Below the pieces are notes generated by a model, which searched no databases, was not told the DNA's origin, and saw only the letters and a program-made list of their open reading frames with translations. A stretch of DNA of 64,000 nucleotides from Micromonospora chokoriensis (GTDB lineage Bacteria > Actinomycetota > Actinomycetes > Mycobacteriales > Micromonosporaceae), in contig NZ_LT607409.1 in assembly GCF_900091505.1 (NCBI RefSeq), positions 2,356,001 through 2,420,000 on the forward strand. The letters run 5' to 3'. Numbering within the stretch: position 1 is the stretch's first letter; each line of letters opens with the position of its first letter. Below, one piece after another: positions 37,736 through 47,348 of the stretch. The position numbers were made by a program, and so were the translations under genes.

Positions 37736-39283
37736 TCAGCTCGCCCGTGGGCGGGACTTGGCGCGGAGCATCTCCCGGTCGGCCAGCTCGAAGGCGACGC
37801 TGAGCGCGTCGCGTAACCCGCTGCCGCCGGAGACCTCCGCGAAGCCGATGCTCACCCCGACCGGCGTCCCCGGCACCAGCGACTCCCAGTCCTCCAGTCG
37901 GACCGCGGCCTCGATGCGGCGGGCCACCTCGGCGGCCTCGGCCATGTTGGTGTCCGGCAGCACCACCACGAACTCGTCACCGCCGTAGCGGGCGACGAAG
38001 TCGCCCCGGCGCATGACCCTGTTGATGACGCCGGCGATGCGTTGCAGCACCAGATCGCCGGAGTGGTGCCCGTGCCGGGTGTTGACCGCCTTGAAGCCGT
38101 CCAGGTCGCAGACCCCGATGACCACCCGCTCGCCCCGGGTGACCACGGCGGTGATGTACCGCTCCAGCCGACGTCGGTTGGGCAGCCCGGTCAGCGGGTC
38201 GGTCAAGGCCTCACCCTCGAAGCGGGCCGCCTCGCGGCGCATCTCCTCGTGGTCGATCCGCGCGGCGATGCCGTCGATGTAGACGTCCCGCAGCCGGTCG
38301 TTGCGCTGGGCGGCGAGCCGGAACGACAGACGGTCGGCCCGGTGCGCCGCCACGTGGTCGCCGGCCCGGGTCAGCGCGATGCTGCGCAGCCGTGCCGGCT
38401 CGGCTGCCCCGAGCGTCTCGTTGGACACCCGGACGGTGTCCAACCGGGTGACGGCCTCGATCGGCCGTCCGTCGGCCACCGCGAGGCACACCTGGCCGAG
38501 TTGTCGCATGTCGCGTGCGCGGGCGCTGTCCCCACCGTGGCTGAGCAACCGGGCCGGCTGGGCGTCGCCGCTGGTCTCCACGTGGTCGCCGAGCGCCGCC
38601 TGCCGAGCCGCCGCGTAGCCGTACGCGGCGAGGCTGCTGGGGCGGAGCTGGCCGGCCCGCCCGGTGCGGACGAATCGGGCCAGGTCGGAGGCCACGTCCC
38701 GGAGCACCCGGAGGCAGCCGTCGCTGTCGCCGTTGTGGTCCAGTGCCACCGCGTTGCGCAACCGGATGCCCGGCGCGGCGAACGTCTCCTCCGGGATCCC
38801 GGCGGTCACCCCGAGCTGCCGGGCCCGCTCGATGGCCCCCAGGGCGTACCCGTGGAAACTGAGGTAGCTGTAGGCCATGGCCAGGTCGTGCCAGCCCCAC
38901 GCGGTGTCCCGGTCCGGGTCCTCCACCGCGCCGAGGGCGCGGGCGGCGCGGACGAGGTGCATGACGCAGCGGTCCAGTGCGCCCTGGTGGTGGGCGGCGA
39001 GAGCGGCCAGCGCGTTGAGGTGCCCGTGCAGGTACGGCTCGGCGAGGTCGCGGACCGCCGAGGACGCCTCCTCGATGGCACGGGTGAACTCCGCGGTTCG
39101 ACCGAGATTGATCAGCGCGGAGAGGCGCTGCACCATGGCGTCCGCTCGTGCCGCCGGGTCGGAGGTGGTGCGGATCACACGCTCCAGGAGGACGTACGCC
39201 TCCGCCGAACGGCTGGCCTCCTGCAACGCCCGGGCGCGCGTGAGCGCGTCAACCTGGTCCTCGACCCGGTCGAGCCAACCCAC
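37736..39283 (-). CDS. Soluble diguanylate cyclase with TPR-like sensor region
   Basis: 515 residues. The first ~345 residues are helical TPR-like repeats (ALQEASRSAEAYVLLERVI, AMVQRLSALINLGRTAEFT and so on) with no membrane helix. The C-terminal GGDEF domain has the substrate loop LTDPLTGLPNRRRLE and the active-site GGDEF at 434-438. The inhibitory I-site RxxD (RRGD) sits exactly five residues before it. It should make cyclic di-GMP with product inhibition. GTG 39283 is chosen for its strong ggcaggagg site at 7 bp; an ATG at 39346 lacks one. The gene is on the opposite strand between prfA and prmC, which are commonly close neighbours. Confidence 0.88.
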   Translation of the reverse strand: MGWLDRVEDQVDALTRARALQEASRSAEAYVLLERVIRTTSDPAARADAMVQRLSALINLGRTAEFTRAIEEASSAVRDLAEPYLHGHLNALAALAAHHQGALDRCVMHLVRAARALGAVEDPDRDTAWGWHDLAMAYSYLSFHGYALGAIERARQLGVTAGIPEETFAAPGIRLRNAVALDHNGDSDGCLRVLRDVASDLARFVRTGRAGQLRPSSLAAYGYAAARQAALGDHVETSGDAQPARLLSHGGDSARARDMRQLGQVCLAVADGRPIEAVTRLDTVRVSNETLGAAEPARLRSIALTRAGDHVAAHRADRLSFRLAAQRNDRLRDVYIDGIAARIDHEEMRREAARFEGEALTDPLTGLPNRRRLERYITAVVTRGERVVIGVCDLDGFKAVNTRHGHHSGDLVLQRIAGVINRVMRRGDFVARYGGDEFVVVLPDTNMAEAAEVARRIEAAVRLEDWESLVPGTPVGVSIGFAEVSGGSGLRDALSVAFELADREMLRAKSRPRAS

Positions 39284-39355
39284 CCGCCAACCTCCTGCCG
39301 TGCGCCAGTGGCGCACCCGTTCGTCACGTCGCCCGCGACGCTTCATGATTATGTC

Positions 39356-40303
39356 GTGAGTACTTTGCCGCAACACCCCCCCGAAGGGACAGGTCCCGTC
39401 CGGCCGTCCGCCGCGGTGGCCCGGGCGGCCCGGGTGCTCGCCGCCGCCGGGATCGGCTCGGCGCGGGCGGAGGCGGAGTTGCTGGCCGCGTACGTGCTCG
39501 GGGTGCCCCGGGGGCGGCTGGCGCTCGCCGACGATCTCGACGTCGACCAGGTGGCGCGGCTCGACGAGTTGACGCGTCGGCGGGCCGGGCGGGAGCCGTT
39601 GCAGCATCTGACCGGCCGGGCCGGGTTCCGGCATCTCGAACTGTCGGTCGGTCCGGGTGTCTTCGTGCCCCGGCCGGAGACCGAGTTGCTGGCCGGGTGG
39701 GGCGTCGAGCAGGCGCGAGGGATGCCCGACCCGGTGGTGGTCGACCTGTGCAGCGGCTCGGGCGCGATCGCCCTGGCGGTGGCCCAGGAGCTGCCGGAGG
39801 CGCGGGTGGTCGCGGTGGAGCGGTCCCCGGCGGCGTTGGTCTGGTTGCGGCGCAACGCGGCGGAGCGGGCGAGGGCGGGGGACCGGCCGATCGAGGTGGT
39901 CGAGGCCGACGTGACCGCTCCGGATCTGTTGGCGGACCTGGTGGGCCGGGTGGACGTGCTGCTCTGCAATCCGCCGTACGTGCCGGACGCCGTGGTGGTT
40001 CCGCCGGAGGTGGCCGGACACGATCCGGCGGAGGCGGTCTTCGGGGGCGCGGACGGTCTGTCGGTGATCCGGCCGGTCGTCACCCGGGCGGCGGCGTTGC
40101 TGCGCCCCGGTGGCGCGTTTGGTGTCGAACACGACGACACGCACGGTTCGGCGGTGCCCGGGCTGCTCGCCGAGGACGGCGGGTTCAGTGCTGTGACCGA
40201 GCACCGGGACCTCGTCGGGCGGCCCCGTTTCGCCACCGCGTCCCGACGGGCGGACGGCCAGGACGCCCCGATCGGGGCGGCGTGGCAGACTGACTCCTCG
40301 TGA
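39356..40303 (+). CDS. prmC: Release factor glutamine methyltransferase
   Basis: 315 residues. The N-terminal helical domain binds release factors. The SAM-binding Rossmann domain follows, with VVDLCSGSGAIALAVA as motif I and NPPY (205-208) as the glutamine-binding catalytic motif. It methylates the GGQ Gln of RF1 and RF2. GTG 39356 is the likely start; it lies 72 bp from the start of the divergent cyclase gene. Its stop overlaps the next start (TGATG), giving a prmC-tsaC unit. Confidence 0.93.
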   Translation: MSTLPQHPPEGTGPVRPSAAVARAARVLAAAGIGSARAEAELLAAYVLGVPRGRLALADDLDVDQVARLDELTRRRAGREPLQHLTGRAGFRHLELSVGPGVFVPRPETELLAGWGVEQARGMPDPVVVDLCSGSGAIALAVAQELPEARVVAVERSPAALVWLRRNAAERARAGDRPIEVVEADVTAPDLLADLVGRVDVLLCNPPYVPDAVVVPPEVAGHDPAEAVFGGADGLSVIRPVVTRAAALLRPGGAFGVEHDDTHGSAVPGLLAEDGGFSAVTEHRDLVGRPRFATASRRADGQDAPIGAAWQTDSS

Positions 40304-40950
40304 TGCTCTACGACTGCCGGTCGCCCGCCGACCGGGACCGCGGCATCGCTGCGGCGATCGAGGCGGTCAAGAACGGCGAGCTGGTCGTCCTCCCGACCGA
40401 CACCGTCTACGGGATCGGCGCGGACGCGTTCACCCCGTACGCGGTCAAGGCGCTGCTCGATGCCAAGGGCCGGGGCCGGCAGATGCCGCCGCCGGTGCTG
40501 ATCGGCTCGCGGCACACCCTGGACGGGTTGGTCTTCTCGCTGCCCACGGCCGCCCGTGATCTCGTCGAGGCCTTCTGGCCGGGTGCGCTGACGATCGTGA
40601 TCGAGCACTCGCCGAGCCTGCAGTGGGACCTGGGCGACAAGACGGGCACGGTGGCGGTGCGGATGCCGCTGCACCCGGTGGCGCTGGAGGTGCTGCGCGA
40701 GACCGGTCCGATGGCGGTGTCGTCGGCCAACAAGACCGGGCAGCCCGCCGCGGTGACCGCCGAGGAGGCGCGTGACCAGCTCAGCTACTCGGTGCGGGCC
40801 TACCTGGAGGCGGGGCCCTGCCCGGACCCGGTGCCCAGCACGATCGTGGACCTGACCGGTGAGGTGCCCCAGTTGCTGCGGGCGGGGGCGATTCCGTTGG
40901 AGAAGCTGCGGGACGTGGTGCCGGATCTCGTCGATGGTCGGGGGGTCTGA
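40303..40950 (+). CDS. tsaC: L-threonylcarbamoyladenylate synthase (Sua5/YciO/YrdC/YwlC family)
   Basis: 215 residues from ATG 40303; a GTG directly before it is also possible. Family motifs are NGELVVLPTDTVYGIGADA, AKGRGRQMPPPVLI, WPGALTIVI and SSANKTGQPA. It condenses Thr, bicarbonate and ATP to the intermediate for t6A at position 37 of ANN-decoding tRNAs. It lacks the extra Sua5 domain. It is coupled to prmC by the TGATG overlap and abuts the phosphatase gene. Confidence 0.94.
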   Translation: MLYDCRSPADRDRGIAAAIEAVKNGELVVLPTDTVYGIGADAFTPYAVKALLDAKGRGRQMPPPVLIGSRHTLDGLVFSLPTAARDLVEAFWPGALTIVIEHSPSLQWDLGDKTGTVAVRMPLHPVALEVLRETGPMAVSSANKTGQPAAVTAEEARDQLSYSVRAYLEAGPCPDPVPSTIVDLTGEVPQLLRAGAIPLEKLRDVVPDLVDGRGV

Positions 40951-41562
40951 GTGCCCCCGTTCACGGTTCTGCACGTCTGCATGGGCAACATCTGCCGCTC
41001 GCCGATGGCGGAGCGGCTGCTCGCTCTGGCGGTGCGGGAGCGTCTGACGCGGCGTGCGGAGGATCCGGCCCAGGCCGAGGAGATGGTGCACAGCCACAGC
41101 GCGGGGACGGGTGGTTGGCACGCGGGTGAGGAGATGAACCCGCCGGCGGCACGACAGGTGACCGGCCGTGGTGGTGACGTCGAGGGGTTCGCGGCCCGCA
41201 AGTTGCGCTCGGACCACATCGACGCCGCCGACCTGGTCCTGACCGCGACCGCCGACCAGCAGGAGTACGTGGTGGCGCTGCGTCCGGACGCGGCGGCCCG
41301 CACGTTCGTGCTGGGTGAGTTCGGCCGGCTGTTGGCCGCTGTGGACACCACCGCGTTGCCGTCGGCCGAGGCGACCCCGGAGGCGGTGTACGCCCGGGGT
41401 GTGGCGTTGGTGGCTGCGGCCCACGATGCCCGGTTGGGGGCGTCGGCGCTGCCCACTGACGATCTGGACGATCCGTGGGGTCGGGGCGACCAGTGCTTCA
41501 GCCGGGTCGCCGACGAGATCGAGGAGACGGTCCACCCGCTGGCCGGCGCGCTGCTGCCCTGA
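40951..41562 (+). CDS. Low-molecular-weight protein-tyrosine phosphatase
   Basis: 203 residues, somewhat longer than the usual ~150-160. The phosphate-binding loop HVCMGNICRS carries nucleophile Cys10 and the Arg. The general-acid Asp is in DDLDDPWGRG near the C-terminus. HSAGTGGWHAGEEMNPPA follows the usual pattern SAGTxxWHxG. It would dephosphorylate tyrosine residues, perhaps on polysaccharide or regulatory proteins. It begins at the base after the tsaC stop, so prmC-tsaC-phosphatase form one operon. The same order is known in Streptomyces. Confidence 0.92.
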   Translation: MPPFTVLHVCMGNICRSPMAERLLALAVRERLTRRAEDPAQAEEMVHSHSAGTGGWHAGEEMNPPAARQVTGRGGDVEGFAARKLRSDHIDAADLVLTATADQQEYVVALRPDAAARTFVLGEFGRLLAAVDTTALPSAEATPEAVYARGVALVAAAHDARLGASALPTDDLDDPWGRGDQCFSRVADEIEETVHPLAGALLP

Positions 41563-41668
41563 GCGGGGTGCGAGTTTCCTCCGGGTTTGGGGAAAACCAG
41601 GGGCTAAAGGGGCATTCCGGGTCATTCTGAACGGGTCCTAGCGTGACCGGCTCCTGCGGGGAGAGCTG

Positions 41669-43783
41669 ATGATCCGGGCCCATCTCGACAAACTGCTGAC
41701 CGTGGTGATCGCCGGAGTGCTGGCCGGGTTGGTACTGGCCGCAGCCGCCCTCCCGGCGGCCCTGGTCTTCGGGATCGGCTTCAGCAACCTGTCCACGCCG
41801 TACTCGGAGCTGCCGAACACGCTCCGCACGCCGCCGACGGCGCAGCGCTCCAACCTCTACGCCAACGACGGCACCACCCTGATCACCTCCTTCTACCAGG
41901 AGGACCGGGTGGACGTGCCGCTGCACGAGGTGGCCCCGGTGATGCGCCAGGCGATCATCGCCGCCGAGGACGTCCGGTTCTACCAGCACAGCGGCGTCGA
42001 CCTGCGGGGCGTGGTACGCGCCTTCACCGCCAACAGGAGCGGCGGCCGGACCGTGCAGGGCGCGAGCACGCTCACCATGCAGTACGTCCGCAACGTGCTC
42101 AGCAGTGATCCACGGCTGACCGAGGCGCAGCGGGTGGCCGCCACCGAGGTCACCACGGTGCGGAAGCTCCAGGAGATGCGGTACGCGCTCGCGCTGGAAC
42201 GGGAACTCGACAAGGAGGAGATCCTCACCCGCTACCTCAACATCGCGTACTTCGGTGCCGGGGCGTACGGCATCGCGGCGGCCAGCAAGCGCTACTTCTC
42301 CCGGTCTCCGGCGGACCTGACCCTGGCCCAGGCGGCGCTGCTGGCCGGCCTGGTGCGGTCGCCGGACAGCGACGACCCGATCAACGGCGACGCCGACAGC
42401 GCGTTGGAGCGGCGGGCGTACGTGTTGGAGCGGCTGGTGGAGTCGGGTCAGGTGCCGGTGGACGTGGCGGCGGCGGCACGGGACGAGCCGTTGCAGCTGC
42501 AACCCAGCGAGACCCCGAACGACTGCACGGGGGTGCCCGAGACGCACAACGACTGGGGTTTCTTCTGCGACTGGTTCACCCGATGGTGGAGCAGCCAGGC
42601 CGCGTTCGGGGCGAGCGCCGACGAGCGCCAGCGCACGCTGCGCCGGGGCGGGTTCTCCATCGTGTCGTCGCTGGACCCGGTGGTGCAGCAGGCCACCACC
42701 GAGCAGGTGCTGAAGATCTACCGACCGGCGGACGCGGAGGCCGTGCCGACCGCCGTGGTGCAACCGGGCACGGGACGGGTGCTGGCCATGTCGGTGAACC
42801 GCGCCTACAGCGTGCAGGACAACCCGGTCGGGCAGAAGAACCGTCCGAACACCGTCAACCAGTTGGTGGCCGGTGGTGGGGCGATCGAGGGGTACCAGGG
42901 CGGCTCGACGTTCAAGCTCTTCACCATGCTGGCCGCGTTGGAGTCCGGTCTGCCGTTGTCGACCGAGTTCGTGGCGCCCACCCAACTGCTCACCCGGTTC
43001 CCGGTGACCGGGCAGGGGAGCTGCGACGGTCGCTGGTGTCCGTCGAACGCGAGTCCGTCGTCGATGGACGGCCCCCGCACCATGTGGAGCGCGTTCGGCC
43101 GTTCGGTGAACACGTACTTCGCGTGGCTGACCGAGAAGGTCGGCGCCGACCGGGTGGTGGAGATGGCCGAGCGGCTCGGCATCGTGCTGCGGGCCGACTC
43201 CGACGCCAACCTGGCCCGGTACGGCGCGAAGAACTGGGGTCCGTTCACCCTGGGCGTGGCCGCCACCACCCCGCTGGACCTGGCCACCGCGTACGCCACG
43301 GTGGCGGCCGAGGGGACCTGGTGCGCCCCGCTGCCGGTGGTCTCGATCACCGACTCGGGCGGTCGCCCGGTCGACGCCGCCAAGCCGGACTGCCGGCAGG
43401 TGCTCGACGCCGACGTGGCCAGGGCGGCCACCGACGCGGCGCGCTGCCCGGTCGGCGACCAGTCGATGTACGGGCGATGCGACGGCGCGACAGCGCCCCG
43501 ACTGCGCGCGCAGGTCGGCCGTCCGGTGGCGGGCAAGACCGGAAGCTCGGAGCGGTACGAGGCGGAGACGGTGGTGGCGTTCACGCCGCAGTTGGCGGTC
43601 GCCTCGATGGCCGCGAACCCGGACGACCCCCGGGACGCGGTCGGTCAGGCGGTGCAGGCCCGGATGGTGGACGCGGTCGGCAAGGTGCTCGTCGTCGGCC
43701 TGCGCGACCAGCCGGTACGCGACTTCGTCCCGCCCAGCGAACGAACCGCCCTCCAACTCACCGGCCCCCGCACCGGCAACTGA
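41669..43783 (+). CDS. Class A penicillin-binding protein (transglycosylase/transpeptidase)
   Basis: 704 residues with one N-terminal membrane helix (VVIAGVLAGLVLAAAALPAALVF). The GT51 domain has EDVRFYQHSGVD with catalytic Glu100, then QGASTLTMQYVRN. The transpeptidase has the acyl-Ser413 in STFK, the SVN triad, and KTGSS. It polymerises and cross-links peptidoglycan outside the membrane. The external part has several paired cysteines (NDCTG...FFCDW, GSCDGRWCPS, DCRQV...ARCPV...GRCDG), which suggests disulfides. It stands ~100 bp behind the phosphatase gene. Confidence 0.93.
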   Translation: MIRAHLDKLLTVVIAGVLAGLVLAAAALPAALVFGIGFSNLSTPYSELPNTLRTPPTAQRSNLYANDGTTLITSFYQEDRVDVPLHEVAPVMRQAIIAAEDVRFYQHSGVDLRGVVRAFTANRSGGRTVQGASTLTMQYVRNVLSSDPRLTEAQRVAATEVTTVRKLQEMRYALALERELDKEEILTRYLNIAYFGAGAYGIAAASKRYFSRSPADLTLAQAALLAGLVRSPDSDDPINGDADSALERRAYVLERLVESGQVPVDVAAAARDEPLQLQPSETPNDCTGVPETHNDWGFFCDWFTRWWSSQAAFGASADERQRTLRRGGFSIVSSLDPVVQQATTEQVLKIYRPADAEAVPTAVVQPGTGRVLAMSVNRAYSVQDNPVGQKNRPNTVNQLVAGGGAIEGYQGGSTFKLFTMLAALESGLPLSTEFVAPTQLLTRFPVTGQGSCDGRWCPSNASPSSMDGPRTMWSAFGRSVNTYFAWLTEKVGADRVVEMAERLGIVLRADSDANLARYGAKNWGPFTLGVAATTPLDLATAYATVAAEGTWCAPLPVVSITDSGGRPVDAAKPDCRQVLDADVARAATDAARCPVGDQSMYGRCDGATAPRLRAQVGRPVAGKTGSSERYEAETVVAFTPQLAVASMAANPDDPRDAVGQAVQARMVDAVGKVLVVGLRDQPVRDFVPPSERTALQLTGPRTGN

Positions 43784-43794
43784 CCCGGGTCGGG

Positions 43795-45258
43795 TCAGGG
43801 GGATTGTTCGGCGTTGCGGGCTATGTTGCGGGCCATTCCGCCGAAGACCACCGCGTGGAACGGGGCCACCGACCCCCAGTAGGCGTGTCCGGCCAGGCCC
43901 CGGGGCAGGAAGACGGCACGTTGCTGGTACCGGCTGTGGCCGTCGTCGGCCGGCAGCACCCGCATCTCCAGCCAGGCCCGGCCGGGCAGCCGCATCTCGG
44001 CGCGCAGTCGCAGCAGCTCGCCCGGGACGATCTCCTCGACCCGCCAGAAGTCCAACGCCTCGCCGACCTGTAGGCGGTGCGGGTCGCGTCGGCCCCGACG
44101 CAGCCCGACCCCGCCGACCAGGCGGTCCAGCCAGCCCCGGACGGACCAGGCGAGCGGGAACGAGTACCAGCCGTGTTCGCCGCCCACACCTTCGACGACG
44201 CGCCAGAGCGCCGCCGGCGACGCGTCCACCGCCCGCTCCCGCACGTCGGTGTACGCGGTGCCACCGGACCATTCCGGGTCGCTGGGCAGCGGCTCCGCGG
44301 GGGCGTCCGGGCCGCTCGCCGTCGACCAGCGGGTCTCCACCTGGGCGTCGCGCACCTTGGCCAGGGCCAGCGCCACCGCCTCGTCGAAACCGGTCAGCCC
44401 GTCGGGTGGGTCGGGAACGTACCTGGCGATGTCGTGTTCGTGGGCGACCGCCTCGTGGATCAGGCTCTCCACCAGGGGACGGGCGATCGCGTTCGGCACC
44501 GGGGTGATCAGGCCGACCCAGTGCGAGGAGAGCGACGGGGTGAGCGGGCGGACCGGCAGGATGATCCGTCGGCGCAACCCGGCCACCCGGGCGTAGCGCT
44601 GCATCATGTCGAGGAAGGTCAGCACGTCCGGCCCACCGACGTCGAAGGCCCGGTTGACCTCCGACGGCAGCTCGACGCAGCCGGCCAGGTAGTGCAGCAC
44701 GTCACCCACCGCGATCGGTTGGATCCGGTTGCGGACCCAGCGCGGGGTGATCATCGCGGGCAGCCGCTCGGTCAGGTACCGCAGCATCTCGAACGACGCC
44801 GAGCCGGACCCGATGATCACCGCGGCGCGCAGCACCGCTGTGGGCACCCCGCTGGACAGCAGGATCCGGCCCACCTCGGCCCGGGAGCGCAGGTGCGGGG
44901 AGGGGACCTCCGCGTCGGCGGCGGGCTCCGGCCCACCCAGGTACACGATCCGGCGTACGCCGGCAGCGCGGGCCGCCGTCGCGAAGTTGGTCGCCGCGGT
45001 CCGGTCGACCTCCTCGAAGTCGGGCCTACCCAGCGAGTGGACCAGGAAGTAGGCGACGTCCACGTCGGCGAACGCGGCCGGAAGGGTCTCCGGTCTGCTG
45101 AGGTCGCCCTCGACGATCTCGGCCGCGCCGGCCCAGGGCACGTCCCGCAGCCGCACGGCCTTACGGGCGAGGCAGCGTACGGTGTGCCCGTTCGCGAGCA
45201 GCAGGGGCGTCAGCCGCCCGCCGATGTATCCGGTGGCTCCGGTGACGAGGCATCTCAC
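43795..45258 (-). CDS. NAD(P)-binding SDR with C-terminal DUF2867
   Basis: 487 residues. The N-terminal extended-SDR/NmrA-like domain opens with CLVTGATGYIGGRL and has YFLVHSLGRPDFEE and GVRRIVYLGG. The C-terminal ~150 residues form a DUF2867 (SRPBCC-like) domain: VDASPAALWRVVEGVGG, DFWRVEEIVPGELLRLRAEM, ending FHAVVFGGMARNIAR. The fusion is common in actinomycetes but its reaction is unknown. The GTG at 45258 is chosen just before the Rossmann strand. It converges on the PBP gene with 11 bp between stops. Confidence 0.85.
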   Translation of the reverse strand: MRCLVTGATGYIGGRLTPLLLANGHTVRCLARKAVRLRDVPWAGAAEIVEGDLSRPETLPAAFADVDVAYFLVHSLGRPDFEEVDRTAATNFATAARAAGVRRIVYLGGPEPAADAEVPSPHLRSRAEVGRILLSSGVPTAVLRAAVIIGSGSASFEMLRYLTERLPAMITPRWVRNRIQPIAVGDVLHYLAGCVELPSEVNRAFDVGGPDVLTFLDMMQRYARVAGLRRRIILPVRPLTPSLSSHWVGLITPVPNAIARPLVESLIHEAVAHEHDIARYVPDPPDGLTGFDEAVALALAKVRDAQVETRWSTASGPDAPAEPLPSDPEWSGGTAYTDVRERAVDASPAALWRVVEGVGGEHGWYSFPLAWSVRGWLDRLVGGVGLRRGRRDPHRLQVGEALDFWRVEEIVPGELLRLRAEMRLPGRAWLEMRVLPADDGHSRYQQRAVFLPRGLAGHAYWGSVAPFHAVVFGGMARNIARNAEQSP

Positions 45259-45445
45259 GGGTCCCAGTCTGCGGCCCCCCAGGGCCCGCTGCACAAGAAC
45301 TGGCCGGCCTGCGGCGGGTCCGGACGACGCCCGGCGGCGTTGCGGTCACGTCCGGATACAACGCCGGTATCCGGACGTGACCGCGCCTTGCCGAATCGCC
45401 GCCCGGACTCCGCCTCGGCTCGGCCGCCCTTGTGCAACAGGCCCT

Positions 45446-45451
45446 AGACTC
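45446..45451 (+). promoter_or_regulatory. glyA: Candidate -10 box for leaderless glyA
   Basis: The hexamer tagact ends 7 bp before the GTG of glyA. With no ribosome site visible, transcription is likely to begin at or next to the start codon, giving a leaderless mRNA as is common in actinomycetes. No clear -35 box was found. Confidence 0.5.
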
Positions 45452-45458
45452 CTTCGCT

Positions 45459-46748
45459 GTGGAGACCGAGACGAGCACCTTCTGGGGGCCGGATTTCGCG
45501 CAGCTCAGGGCCACCGATCCGGAGATCGCCGGGGTGGTCCTCGGTGAGCTGGAGCGGTTGCGGGGCGGCCTGCAGCTGATCGCCAGCGAGAACCTGACCT
45601 CGCCGGCGGTGCTGGCCGCGCTCGGGTCGACCCTGACGAACAAGTACGCCGAGGGCTACCCGGGCCGGCGCTACTACGGCGGCTGCGCCGAGGTGGACCG
45701 GGCGGAGGAGATCGGCATCGCCCGCGCCAAGGAGCTCTTCGGGGCGGAGCACGCCAACCTCCAGCCGCACTCCGGGGCGAGCGCCAACCTGGCCGCGTAC
45801 GCCGCGCTGGTGCAGCCGGGCGACACGGTGCTGGCGATGGACCTGCCGCACGGCGGGCACCTGACCCACGGCAGCCGGGTGAACTTCTCCGGCAAGTGGT
45901 TCCACCCGGTCGGTTACCCGGTCCGGCCGGACACCGAGCTGATCGACTACGACGAGGTCCGGGACCTGGCTCGGGCACATCGGCCCAAGCTGATCATCTG
46001 TGGTGCCACCGCGTACCCCCGCCTGATCGACTTCGCCCGGTTCCGGGAGATCGCCGACGAGGTCGGCGCGTACCTGATGGTGGACGCCGCGCACTTCATC
46101 GGCCTGGTCGCCGGCCGGGCGATCCCGTCCCCGGTGCCGTACGCCGACGTCGTCTGCGCCACCACCCACAAGGTGCTGCGCGGCCCGCGCGGCGGCATGA
46201 TCCTGTGCCGCGAGGCGCTGGCCCAGCGGATCGACAAGGCGGTCTTCCCGTTCACCCAGGGTGGCCCGCTGATGCACGCCGTCGCGGCGAAGGCGGTCGC
46301 GCTGCGCGAGGCCGCCCAGCCGGAGTTCCAGGCGTACGCCGGCCAGGTCGTCCGCAACGCCCAGGCGCTCGCCGCCGGGCTGGCCGACGAGGGGATGCGC
46401 CCGGTGTCCGGTGGCACCGACACCCATCTCGCGCTGATCGACCTGCGCGAGCTGGGGGTGACCGGCGCGGACGCCGAGCGACGCTGCGACGCCGCGTCGA
46501 TCACCCTGAACAAGAACGCCATCCCGTACGACCCGCAGCCGCCGATGGTGGCCTCCGGCATCCGGGTGGGCACGCCGAGCGTCACCACCCAGGGGATGCG
46601 CGAGGGGGAGCTGCGGCAGGTGGCCACGTTGATCGCGCGGGCGGTACGCACCGATCCCGGGGCACCGGGCGGCACCGACGAGCTGACCCGGCTGGGTGCC
46701 GAGGTTGCCGAGCTGGTCGCGGCGTTTCCGGCGTACCCCCGTGGCTGA
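45459..46748 (+). CDS. glyA: Serine hydroxymethyltransferase
   Basis: 429 residues. [36 protein letters not shown] and [11 protein letters not shown] are standard SHMT blocks. PLP Lys238 is in [12 protein letters not shown], and the C-terminal [16 protein letters not shown] is present. It interconverts serine and glycine with tetrahydrofolate. GTG 45459 fits the conserved start; an in-frame TTG at 45432 is less likely. Its last 8 bases overlap the AtpI-like gene, tying one-carbon metabolism to the ATP synthase cluster. Confidence 0.95.
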   Translation: METETSTFWGPDFAQLRATDPEIAGVVLGELERLRGGLQLIASENLTSPAVLAALGSTLTNKYAEGYPGRRYYGGCAEVDRAEEIGIARAKELFGAEHANLQPHSGASANLAAYAALVQPGDTVLAMDLPHGGHLTHGSRVNFSGKWFHPVGYPVRPDTELIDYDEVRDLARAHRPKLIICGATAYPRLIDFARFREIADEVGAYLMVDAAHFIGLVAGRAIPSPVPYADVVCATTHKVLRGPRGGMILCREALAQRIDKAVFPFTQGGPLMHAVAAKAVALREAAQPEFQAYAGQVVRNAQALAAGLADEGMRPVSGGTDTHLALIDLRELGVTGADAERRCDAASITLNKNAIPYDPQPPMVASGIRVGTPSVTTQGMREGELRQVATLIARAVRTDPGAPGGTDELTRLGAEVAELVAAFPAYPRG

Positions 46749-47166
46749 GCCCGGGGTGGTCGAGCCGGACAGCGACCGGCGGTGGCGGCTGCGGCACCTG
46801 CCGGTGTTGTTGGGCGCGTCGGTGGCGCTCGCCGTGGTCGCCGCGGTCGTCGGCGCGGTGGCCGGCGGTGCGACGGCGGCGGTCGGCGCGGCGGTCGGGG
46901 TGGGCGTCACGGTGCTCAGCTACACGCTGACCACGGTGGTGCTGGCCCGGGCCGACCAGGTCAACCCGCAGTTGCTGCTCCCGCTCGGCGTGGGCCTGTA
47001 CGTGCTGAAGTTCAGCCTGCTGGGTGGGGTGCTGGTGGCGGTGGCGTCCACCGGTTGGGCGGGGTTGATCCCGCTCTGCCTCGGCATCGTCGCCGGGGTG
47101 GCAGTGTGGACGGCGGTGCACATCTGGTGGCTGACGACCGTGCACGCTCGCCGGGCGCACCGCTGA
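46741..47166 (+). CDS. AtpI-like membrane protein (ATP synthase subunit I family)
   Basis: 141 residues with four helices ([82 protein letters not shown]). Topology and location before atpB fit the AtpI family, like Rv1303 of Mycobacterium. AtpI assists c-ring assembly or Mg uptake. GTG 46741 overlaps the end of glyA by 8 bp, giving translational coupling. Confidence 0.75.
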   Translation: MAEPGVVEPDSDRRWRLRHLPVLLGASVALAVVAAVVGAVAGGATAAVGAAVGVGVTVLSYTLTTVVLARADQVNPQLLLPLGVGLYVLKFSLLGGVLVAVASTGWAGLIPLCLGIVAGVAVWTAVHIWWLTTVHARRAHR

Positions 47167-47348
47167 CCCGGCGGGTCGTCCCATTTATTGGACGCGCCGC
47201 AATGTGTCGGCCTCCGGTCATTTTCCGACGGGCGGAAGGGGAGTAGCGTGCCCACAGACGACGGCGCCCACGAGAAGCCCACACAACGACGGTTGTGCGG
47301 GGGGTGAGGCACAGCCTCGTCTTCCCGGCTGATATCGTTCGCCCCGTC

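Noticed and set aside
39284..39346. ATG 39346 as start of the diguanylate cyclase
   Set aside because: No ribosome site, whereas GTG 39283 has ggcaggagg at 7 bp; the extra 21 residues are Arg-rich.
41498..44272. 924-codon minus-strand frame opposite the penicillin-binding protein gene
   Set aside because: Low-complexity Arg/Gly/His/Val product; the plus strand encodes a clear PBP with all catalytic motifs.
45255..45643. Minus-strand frames opposite the start of glyA
   Set aside because: No motif and they overlap the conserved SHMT N-terminus.
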